Shown here: piece by piece, positions 14,843-20,133 of the stretch
Layout of the letters: every line of letters starts with the position of its first letter
Position numbering within the stretch: the first letter of the stretch is position 1
Source: CAYWEP01 sp964457405
GTDB lineage: Bacteria; Patescibacteriota; Microgenomatia; Levybacterales; UBA12049
Direction: 5' to 3'
Length of the DNA: 20,133 nucleotides
NCBI GenBank assembly: GCA_964457405.1
Contig: CAYWEP010000015.1
Coordinates: 1-20,133 of the forward strand
Made by a program: the position numbers and the translations under genes
The notes under the pieces: model-generated
Seen by the model: the letters and a program-made list of their open reading frames with translations, nothing else
The model's database searches: none
What the model was told of the DNA's origin: nothing

Positions 14843-15280
14843 ATGGCAAAAGTAAGTTCATCAGTGGTTATTAATAAGCCGATACAAGAAGTTTTCGCGT
14901 ATACAGCTTCTCCGCGCAACGGACCAGCTTTTATTCCAAATTTGAATGAAAATAACAATATTACTCCCGAGGAATCAGGCGTTGGTCAGTCATTTGATTG
15001 GCGATTTAACCTTGCAGGAGTAGATTTGCGAGGGAAAGCAGAGGTAACTGAGTTTAACCCGCCCCACAGTGCGAAAATCGTATCAACAGGCGATGGTAAT
15101 TCTACGTGGTCCTATTCTTTCCATGAGGAGAATGGCGGAACAAAAGTCGCCCTTGAGATTGATTATCAGATTACCGAGAATGCATTACAGAGAATTGCAA
15201 ATAAGCTTGTTATTGACAAGCTCAATCAGCGAACAGTAGAGCAGTCACTTGAGAATTTAAAAACGATTTTAGAGGGGTAA
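14843..15280 (+). CDS. SRPBCC (polyketide cyclase/dehydrase-like) lipid-binding-fold protein
   Basis: The 145 residues follow the START/Bet v 1-like fold: SSSVVINKPIQEVFAYTASPRNGPAFIPN at the N-terminus, a central VTEFNPPHSAKIVS sheet and a long C-terminal helix that closes the cavity (about 115-143, ending SLENLKTILEG). The fold binds a hydrophobic ligand; its biochemical role cannot be given. A very strong ribosome site, GGAGGAGGTGAG, lies just before the ATG at 14843, in contrast to most genes to the left. It is the first of several genes in this region with such sites. Confidence 0.8.
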   Translation: MAKVSSSVVINKPIQEVFAYTASPRNGPAFIPNLNENNNITPEESGVGQSFDWRFNLAGVDLRGKAEVTEFNPPHSAKIVSTGDGNSTWSYSFHEENGGTKVALEIDYQITENALQRIANKLVIDKLNQRTVEQSLENLKTILEG

Positions 15281-15301
15281 AAAAGTCAGGTGGGGAATAA
15301 A

Positions 15302-15490
15302 ATGTCTGATATTGTATTTGGAGCAATAGTAGCTTTCGAAATGGTTGACTTTTTCCTCAAAAAGAGTAGGCTATATCTAGTTTGGCAGGGAGGTAAGCCA
15401 TGCGTGAACACGCCTCAGGGCTCTCATATATGCCACGTCCCACGCGGCCAATATGGTTTGAGGCAAAACGGGATAAAAAAGCGAGAATAA
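15302..15490 (+). CDS. Possible small overlapping protein (63 residues)
   Basis: An ATG at 15302 has an AGGTGG ribosome site eight bases upstream and opens a 63-residue frame with a partly hydrophobic start (MSDIVFGAIVAFEMVDFFLKK). It ends 91 bases inside the following Tat-signal gene, in another frame. Such an overlap is unusual, so it may be a leader peptide, a coupling cistron or chance. No homologue is recognised. Confidence 0.25.
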   Translation: MSDIVFGAIVAFEMVDFFLKKSRLYLVWQGGKPCVNTPQGSHICHVPRGQYGLRQNGIKKRE

Positions 15491-16332
15491 CAAGACGAGA
15501 CTTGTTCTTGAAGGGAGCAACAATACTCTTTGCCTCTCTAGGAGGTGCGGGAACAGTAAAGGTTTTCATAACCGATATACCCCCTTCACCTTTTGATCCT
15601 AAGCCAAAAGAATCAGGAAATCTAGTCCCCGTAGCCCCACTAGCAAGTCTTAGTGAATCACTACCTACAGAAATTATTACTGTTCCTTTCTATATCCAAG
15701 ACAAGATTAGCGCACTCAAAAAAGAATTTGCCATTTTTAATACCGATTTGTCTGATATACAGCTTCCGTTAGATGACACAGATATCATGACGGATCCAAA
15801 CAGAAGAGAGATTGAGTTTCCCATGGCAATAGTCAATGGCATTGTCAATGCAATTGATATTCATGACGATCCTAAGATCGTACAAGCTTATGCAAATTAT
15901 GCCAGCTGGATTGACACATGGCTTAGAAAAGAAGCGAATATAGAGGCTTTGGATAAATCGATCAATGCGTATAATCCTTATTCCTATCTGAGTCAAAACT
16001 GGTACGGCGATGAAGAGGCAGCGCTACAAGGAAAGCTTATGAGTGTCTCAGGCCTTTTCGGAGCGGTTCTGACAACTTGGAAAGTCTTTCCTGAAGGTTT
16101 GATAGACCGATTCCGCGATATGCCCTCAGAATATAGCATGGGGCCTCTTGGAAATGGTGCTATTTTTGACCCAAGAGAAAAAACCTTAACCCGTAATATT
16201 ACTTATGAATCATACAAATTCGCACAAGCTTTAGGTGGCAGTCTACCGGCAGGTTCTGCTTCGGAACAACTAAAGACAGTCTTTCCGCGACTTTTTGATA
16301 TTCGCGTGAATATGGGATTTAGTTTTAGCTAG
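15400..16332 (+). CDS. Tat-signal-like exported protein of unknown function
   Basis: No domain is recognised in the 310 residues. The N-terminus has ITRRDLFLKG (Arg32-Arg33), a close match to the twin-arginine motif, and then a hydrophobic stretch (about 38-58) ending before a Pro-rich linker (PPSPFDPKPK). This implies folded export or a single membrane anchor. The mature part is mixed helical, with FPMAIVNGIVNAIDIHD and NPYSYLSQNWYGDEEAALQGKLMSVSGLF, and no Cys-based metal site. The start is supported by GGGAGGT seven bases before the ATG. It is convergent with the DUF35/thiolase pair, with six bases between stops. Tat export is rare in reduced Patescibacteria, so the gene may be foreign. 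Confidence 0.65.
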   Translation: MREHASGLSYMPRPTRPIWFEAKRDKKARITRRDLFLKGATILFASLGGAGTVKVFITDIPPSPFDPKPKESGNLVPVAPLASLSESLPTEIITVPFYIQDKISALKKEFAIFNTDLSDIQLPLDDTDIMTDPNRREIEFPMAIVNGIVNAIDIHDDPKIVQAYANYASWIDTWLRKEANIEALDKSINAYNPYSYLSQNWYGDEEAALQGKLMSVSGLFGAVLTTWKVFPEGLIDRFRDMPSEYSMGPLGNGAIFDPREKTLTRNITYESYKFAQALGGSLPAGSASEQLKTVFPRLFDIRVNMGFSFS

Positions 16333-16338
16333 GAACTT

Positions 16339-16878
16339 TTAATCCACAGGGACCCAAGCAACATCGAGGATAGAAAAGGTTGGATCTTCGGTTCTAAAAA
16401 CCGGCTTTACTCTCATTCCAATATAAGGTTCTCCATCTCCAAACTCTGATAGATAACTCATAAACTTGGTAGCAACTCCCGGAATCTCCAAAGAGATGAG
16501 GGGAACTCCTCCTCCACTCTCATTTTCGAGCTTGAACCCAGCTCCTGGATACTTCGTAGTGGAGTGAGTATACACTTTCGCCTCAGAGGTGTCCACCGGT
16601 ACCCATTCCATCTTGCTCCAACAATCCGGACAATCAACTCTTGGTGGTAACCAGATCCCGGTATCCTGACAGTCTGCATCCGGACATTTCGTACCCAAAA
16701 GGTTCCCCTCAGTTAGCCCTTCAAAAAATGGGGTTAGTCCTCCGTAAGAATGGTAGTGATCCTGGCCTCTTGGATTTATAACTACCCAATGTTCATCAGG
16801 GATCGGCTGTTTAAAAAGCTTTTCCGCAAGCTCTGGCTTCACGCCTTTTATTAAAGTTACTTTTTGTTTCTCTATCAT
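16339..16878 (-). CDS. DUF35 zinc-ribbon/OB-fold acyl-CoA-associated protein
   Basis: The 179-residue protein has a rubredoxin-like zinc knuckle with Cys65, Cys70, Cys83 and Cys86 (TKCPDADC and DCPDCW), then an OB-fold domain (KVYTHSTTKYPGAG, VPLISLEIPG, YIGMRVKPVF). DUF35 proteins partner with thiolases, as in archaeal acetoacetyl-CoA thiolase/HMG-CoA synthase complexes and in the Ltp2-ChsH2 steroid aldolases, where they help bind or channel CoA thioesters. The ATG at 16878 overlaps the thiolase TGA (ATGA) and has an AAGGGG ribosome site. It is preferred over the in-frame TTG at 16884. Translational coupling supports one complex. Confidence 0.85.
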   Translation of the reverse strand: MIEKQKVTLIKGVKPELAEKLFKQPIPDEHWVVINPRGQDHYHSYGGLTPFFEGLTEGNLLGTKCPDADCQDTGIWLPPRVDCPDCWSKMEWVPVDTSEAKVYTHSTTKYPGAGFKLENESGGGVPLISLEIPGVATKFMSYLSEFGDGEPYIGMRVKPVFRTEDPTFSILDVAWVPVD

Positions 16879-18236
16879 GCCCAACCCCTTTCAAAAATTA
16901 TAGATGTGACATGCGATCCTGTGCCGGCATGAGAAATAGCCATGCCCCGCTTTGCATCAGCAACTTGCAAGTTTCTCATGTCCTCCGGCATAGTCTTCCC
17001 AAATCTTTCCCATAATCTTGGATCAGCGTGAAACTTTCCCCATTCATTTTTCAGCTGCCACAGAATTTCAGTTAATTGGAAGATGCCCGTTGCTCCGACC
17101 GCATGCATTGTTCCCAAAAGCCCTCCGGACAAATTAGTGGGAAGTCTTCCCTCATAGTAAGCATCACCACTCTCAATAAATTCCGCTCCCCTTCCATATG
17201 GTCTCAGACCGATATCTTCGATTGTTTGGAGATCAGAAATTGTGAATGCATCGTGAGTCTCCAAGACATCCAAATCCTTTACCGGGTCTTTGATTCCAGC
17301 CATATTGTATGACTGCCAAGCTGCAAATCTGGCTGCTAAAAAGCTCGTAAACCCCGGCCATTCGTTTTTCCTGTCTTTGTACATCTCCTCTGTCTCATTT
17401 GGCAGTAAAAGAATCGGCATGTCTCTTCGATCAGCAGTTTTTAAGGTATGAGTGCCTGCTCCAAGTCCAATAACCCTGACCGGTTTATCTGTCAACTGAA
17501 AAGCCATTTCCTCATCAGCCAGAATAAGCGCTGCAGCACCAGTGCTCATCACGCAGCATTCAGGAAAGGTAAGGGGGTCTGAAACAACCTTGGAGTTGAG
17601 AATTTCTTCTATTGTATATTCTGCTGGATTTTGAGAATACGGAGAAAATCTGGCGTAATGATGATTCTTCTGGGCAATCTTAGCCAACGTTTCCCTAGGT
17701 GGATTATTCTCGTCCAGGTACTTTGCATTCATTAATGCATAGTAACTTGTATATAACTCGCCAAGCTCGGACTCAAAATCTTTATCTGCGGCTGCGGCGA
17801 TATAGGCATTTCCCTGTTTTGTGCTCACCTCATCCATTCTCTCCCAACCGATTACTGGAACTACAGAGGCAACGCCGGAGGCAATAGATATAACTCCTTC
17901 ATAAACTGCTGTTCCGCCGGTTGCTCCTCCTGTTTTTACTTCAACATTTGGGAGAGGGTCAAACCCAAGATAATCATGAACCTTAGCTGCAGCTAAAAGC
18001 TGGTCACCAAAATGATCAGCGAATTGGGAATAAATGACTCTATTGACAAGTCCGCGAAATTCCTTCGGAGACATTTCCAGATCATCCTCAACAGCCATTC
18101 GCACAGCATCCATACAAAGCTCTGTGGTTTGTTTTTCTGGGTATGCTTTACGAAAGTCAGTCATACCTCCGGCAATGGCATAAACAGGCCGGGAAAGTTC
18201 GGGGACTCTTAAGTTACCTGGTCCAAATTCTATCAT
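16875..18236 (-). CDS. Thiolase-fold protein lacking the catalytic cysteine (SCP-x/Ltp2-like)
   Basis: The 453 residues show the thiolase superfamily pattern. The nucleophile region that normally reads (N/A)xCASGG is KTGGATGG (101-108), so Gly104 replaces the Cys. Later motifs are kept: ETHDAFTISDL (HDAF, about 320) and MHAVGATG (His378), with HAGTGSHV near the C-terminus. Canonical thiolytic chemistry needs the Cys, so a non-decarboxylating aldol reaction on a CoA thioester, as in Cys-less Ltp2 aldolases that also pair with DUF35, is a reasonable inference. A promoter TTGACT-18-TAGACT lies upstream. The ATG at 18236 has no ribosome site. GC content is higher than in the rib and right-end genes. 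Confidence 0.8.
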   Translation of the reverse strand: MIEFGPGNLRVPELSRPVYAIAGGMTDFRKAYPEKQTTELCMDAVRMAVEDDLEMSPKEFRGLVNRVIYSQFADHFGDQLLAAAKVHDYLGFDPLPNVEVKTGGATGGTAVYEGVISIASGVASVVPVIGWERMDEVSTKQGNAYIAAAADKDFESELGELYTSYYALMNAKYLDENNPPRETLAKIAQKNHHYARFSPYSQNPAEYTIEEILNSKVVSDPLTFPECCVMSTGAAALILADEEMAFQLTDKPVRVIGLGAGTHTLKTADRRDMPILLLPNETEEMYKDRKNEWPGFTSFLAARFAAWQSYNMAGIKDPVKDLDVLETHDAFTISDLQTIEDIGLRPYGRGAEFIESGDAYYEGRLPTNLSGGLLGTMHAVGATGIFQLTEILWQLKNEWGKFHADPRLWERFGKTMPEDMRNLQVADAKRGMAISHAGTGSHVTSIIFERGWA

Positions 18237-18257
18237 GAAAGAAGCAGAACAATTGGT

Positions 18258-18287
18258 AGTCTACAACCCCCAGTCTCTAAAAGTCAA
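18258..18287 (-). promoter_or_regulatory. Promoter of the thiolase-DUF35 operon
   Basis: On the minus strand TTGACT (18287-18282) is followed by an 18-base spacer and TAGACT (18263-18258). Transcription would begin about 18251, some 15 bases upstream of the ATG at 18236. Confidence 0.5.
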
Positions 18288-18365
18288 CTGGCAATCTGGC
18301 GAAGCCGAGTTTTACTCCGGGTGGAATTATACAACTCCGCTCGAACATTTTTTGAACGAAACTGA

Positions 18366-18433
18366 CCGCCTCCGCTTCGCTCCGGCGGAACGCTCGGGCG
18401 CGGCGGAATTCCCCCCCACACCCCCCTTCCGCC
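18366..18433. repeat. GC-rich inverted-repeat stretch
   Basis: CCGCC (18366-18370) pairs with GGCGG (18384-18388), and GGCGGAA (18402-18408) with TTCCGCC (18427-18433) across two poly-C runs. It is far more GC-rich than its flanks and separates the thiolase promoter region from the AT-rich right-end cassette. No convincing protein is encoded. It could be a dispersed repeat unit or an element boundary. Confidence 0.45.
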
Positions 18434-18483
18434 ACACCCTCGCTTCTGGCATTTCGGGAAAAACGGCGACAGCCTTTAATGAA

Positions 18484-19719
18484 TCAAATAGGCAAGGAGA
18501 ACAAAGTTATTTCTTCACTTCGTTTTGACGGGATAGATTTTTCAACCTGCCAAGTATCCAAATTTACAACTCGAATATTGTCTCCCGCTTGATAATACAA
18601 TTTTCCGCCGTTAGAGAAAATAAAGTTGGCGTAAATTTCTTCGTCGGGGATATAGGTGCTTTGTGTAATTTGTTTATTAGTGTCAAAACGAAGCAACAAA
18701 ATATAACTATCTCCGCCAACAATTATTGTATTATTGTCTTTCGCGATTGTTGTTGAATAAGGATATGCTTCCTTAATTTGAGATTTAACACTATTGCTCA
18801 CTAGATAAGTTTCTTTTGTTGGGTTGGCCAGTTGCGGATCAACCACAACAATTTTAGTAATAGCACCTTTGCTTTGAGCAAGGAAAAATCCATTTTGATA
18901 TTTGACCGCAACTGGCCCAATATTATCCTTAGTCAAACCAAATTCTTCTTGCGTTATTACTTCTCTTTGCTTTTTGCCCGTTATGTCAGAAATTGAAAGC
19001 GGCGTTGAATAACCGATACCTTCTCCACAAGGCCAAGTGAAAAATCTTTGATTTTTTGAGTCGTATTCCTCGCAACCGTCAGAACTTAAATTGCTTGCGC
19101 TCACCAACTTATTTGTAGAAGTATCAAAAGTATAAGAACGAGTATTGAGGGGTGTCTGCCCACCCCTTCCGGGTTCTTCATTCGGGTTGTATTCGTTGAT
19201 GACTAAGAAAAATTTGTCCTTCTCTGTTATGGATGGATATATGCGCACTTGCTCATTTTTCTTTAATCTCAAATCGTTAAAAGAACCGAAAACGCTATTT
19301 AGAAGATTATTTTCGAGATTGTAAGCGACAAGGTCATTATCCTTTTGTAAAATCAAATAAGTTGAAAATGGCTCATATTCATGTTGATCAACTATCGTAT
19401 AACCAGCAGGAATAAATGATTTTGTTTCGCCGGACTGAACATCTACCAAAGAATATTTACCCTCCCATCCCTTGCCAAAATAGATTTTATTATTGGCGTT
19501 TGCTGTTGGCGTGTTTGTGGTTTGAGGAGTTTCAGTTGGTTGATTAGAAATTTCATTTTGAGACGTTTTATTATTTACCAAAAAATAAACGCCAAAACCA
19601 ACAACCAGCGCGGTTATTAAAACACTTCCAACTATAATCAAAAGATTTCTCTTATTGTTGTTTAGAGGAGTAGGAGTTAAAGGAGGCGTTGGTTGTTGAG
19701 GCTGAAAGTTTTGTTTCAT
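18484..19719 (-). CDS. Membrane-anchored extracellular beta-propeller-like protein
   Basis: The 411-residue protein has a short Pro/Gln-rich cytoplasmic start (PQQPTPPLTPTPL), one membrane segment (about 26-47) and a Thr/Asn/Pro-rich linker, followed by a roughly 330-residue domain of repeated beta-strand units such as GETKSFIPAG, NDLVAYNLENN, TNKLVSASN and DNIRVVNLDTWQVEKSI. The pattern suggests a beta-propeller displayed outside the cell; its partner is unknown. Such signal-anchor propellers are common in Patescibacteria. The lower GC differs from the adjoining thiolase pair. It follows the XRE gene after 26 bases, implying a two-gene operon. There is no visible ribosome site. Confidence 0.65.
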   Translation of the reverse strand: MKQNFQPQQPTPPLTPTPLNNNKRNLLIIVGSVLITALVVGFGVYFLVNNKTSQNEISNQPTETPQTTNTPTANANNKIYFGKGWEGKYSLVDVQSGETKSFIPAGYTIVDQHEYEPFSTYLILQKDNDLVAYNLENNLLNSVFGSFNDLRLKKNEQVRIYPSITEKDKFFLVINEYNPNEEPGRGGQTPLNTRSYTFDTSTNKLVSASNLSSDGCEEYDSKNQRFFTWPCGEGIGYSTPLSISDITGKKQREVITQEEFGLTKDNIGPVAVKYQNGFFLAQSKGAITKIVVVDPQLANPTKETYLVSNSVKSQIKEAYPYSTTIAKDNNTIIVGGDSYILLLRFDTNKQITQSTYIPDEEIYANFIFSNGGKLYYQAGDNIRVVNLDTWQVEKSIPSKRSEEITLFSLPI

Positions 19720-19745
19720 ATTTTTTAGGTTAAATATCTATAAAC

Positions 19746-19943
19746 TTATTTTATCAAATTTTCCATCGGAACGCCTAATGCTTTGGCAAGTTTTGCGATT
19801 GTTTGGACGCTAGGTTTTTTAACCACATCACTCTCAATTTTAGTGAGCGTAGTATATTTTACATCTGCCTTTCTTGCCAAATCATCTTGTGTCATTCCCT
19901 GTTTTGCTCGCAATTTCTTTATATTTTCAGCTATTGTTGCCAT
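19746..19943 (-). CDS. XRE-family HTH transcriptional regulator
   Basis: The 65-residue protein is a complete single helix-turn-helix of the Cro/CI type: NIKKLRAKQGMTQDDLARKADVKYTTLTKIE (about 7-37) followed by PSVQTIAKLAKALGVPMENLI. It has no other domain, so it probably binds DNA as a dimer. Overlapping inverted repeats (AGTTT/AAACT 19944-19955 and TCAAA/TTTGA 19949-19960) lie between its -10 box and ATG, which suggests autoregulation. The gene leads a short operon with the propeller protein. Such small regulators also occur on mobile elements, matching the recombinase remnant next door. Confidence 0.85.
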   Translation of the reverse strand: MATIAENIKKLRAKQGMTQDDLARKADVKYTTLTKIESDVVKKPSVQTIAKLAKALGVPMENLIK

Positions 19944-19969
19944 AGTTTCAAAACTTTGATAGTATTATA
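19944..19969 (-). promoter_or_regulatory. -10 box and candidate operator of the XRE gene
   Basis: On the minus strand TATAAT (19969-19964) lies about 20 bases before the ATG, with only a weak -35 match. Between them are two interlocking inverted repeats, TCAAAGTTTTGA and AGTTTTGAAACT. They would cover the transcription start and fit binding by the encoded XRE dimer. Confidence 0.4.
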
Positions 19970-20021
19970 GTAAATCATGTATCGTATATTGAATGTAATA
20001 TTACGATAGCAGAAATTGTGA

Positions 20022-20133
20022 GAATTGAAAAGGTTGTATCTGAAACCAAGACACAAACAAAAGAATGAATCCCAAGCGTTTTGTGGCCTTATCTCTTGCG
20101 CCGAATGCGGCATGATGATAACTGCCGAAAAAC
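20022..20133 (+). pseudogene. Serine recombinase fragment, 5'-truncated (runs off right edge)
   Basis: From 20022, directly after an in-frame TGA (20019-20021), the plus strand reads ELKRLYLKPRHKQK, then FCGLISCAECGMMITAEK. The CxxC zinc-ribbon motif and surrounding residues match the recombinase zinc-ribbon domain of large serine recombinases, which comes after the catalytic and recombinase domains. No catalytic domain is encoded upstream; instead the XRE gene is there on the other strand. The gene is therefore either a 5'-truncated remnant or joined by misassembly. The rest of the C-terminus lies beyond the window. Confidence 0.7.

Noticed and set aside
18235..18528. A 97-codon plus-strand frame starting in the thiolase start codon
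   Set aside because: It has no ribosome site, covers the thiolase promoter and the GC-rich repeat, and its second half is low-complexity translation of poly-C and CGG runs.
1..20133. CRISPR array, tRNA or rRNA genes
   Set aside because: No regularly spaced direct repeats, tRNA cloverleaf or conserved rRNA segments were seen in reading both strands.

Overview
The window looks like part of a small, AT-rich bacterial genome, most likely from the Candidate Phyla Radiation (Patescibacteria, possibly the Microgenomates side). The reasons are short and tightly packed genes, mostly weak or absent Shine-Dalgarno sites, a compact divergent HolA and GreA, and a signal-anchor beta-propeller protein beside a small XRE regulator and a recombinase remnant. 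This is inference: there is no rRNA or other phylogenetic marker in the window. The standard bacterial code applies, with TGA used as stop. Ten Ns at 7532-7541 show the sequence is a scaffold.

Left part, all on the minus strand (1-5995). An FMN-riboswitch-controlled riboflavin operon reads leftward from 6320: ribE, ribH, ribBA, ribD, with ATGA/GTGA overlaps or 1-base gaps throughout. It supplies all the committed cyclohydrolase, deaminase, reductase and synthase steps. Beyond ribD come a secreted clan GH-A-like glycoside hydrolase with its own promoter, a small HELLH metallopeptidase-like protein, DNA polymerase III delta (holA) and the start of a phosphomannomutase/phosphoglucomutase that runs off the left edge.

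Control region (5996-6372). A TTGACA-17-TATTCT promoter drives an RFN element with an unusual P2 arm and a palindromic P4 arm. An intrinsic terminator follows 14 bases before ribE. The 5' arm of that terminator is perfectly complementary over 11 nt to the start of the riboswitch. A plus-strand promoter for greA overlaps the rib promoter face to face.

Middle (6373-15280). greA and an amidinotransferase/dimethylargininase-family gene (broken by the assembly gap) are followed by a probable lipid-modification neighbourhood. Its plus-strand genes are a UbiA-type prenyltransferase, a PEP-utilising protein without an ATP-grasp domain, a GNAT acetyltransferase, a PlsC acyltransferase, a fatty-acyl/thioester-reductase-like SDR, a membrane protein and an SRPBCC lipid-binding-fold protein. 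Embedded on the minus strand are a phytol/dolichol-kinase-like CTP-dependent membrane enzyme and a DUF3419 (BtaA-like) SAM-dependent transferase. The enzyme types together suggest synthesis or remodelling of isoprenoid or acyl lipids; the product is unknown.

Right part. From about 14.8 kb the genes have strong Shine-Dalgarno sites and a higher GC content. They include a Tat-signal-like protein of unknown function and, on the minus strand, a thiolase-fold protein without the nucleophilic cysteine, coupled to a DUF35 zinc-ribbon/OB-fold partner. This pairing resembles Ltp2/ChsH2-type aldolases or archaeal thiolase-DUF35 complexes, and may be horizontally acquired. After a short GC-rich inverted-repeat stretch (18366-18433) come a lower-GC XRE regulator plus membrane-anchored propeller operon and the 5'-truncated zinc-ribbon end of a serine recombinase, indicating a mobile-element scar.
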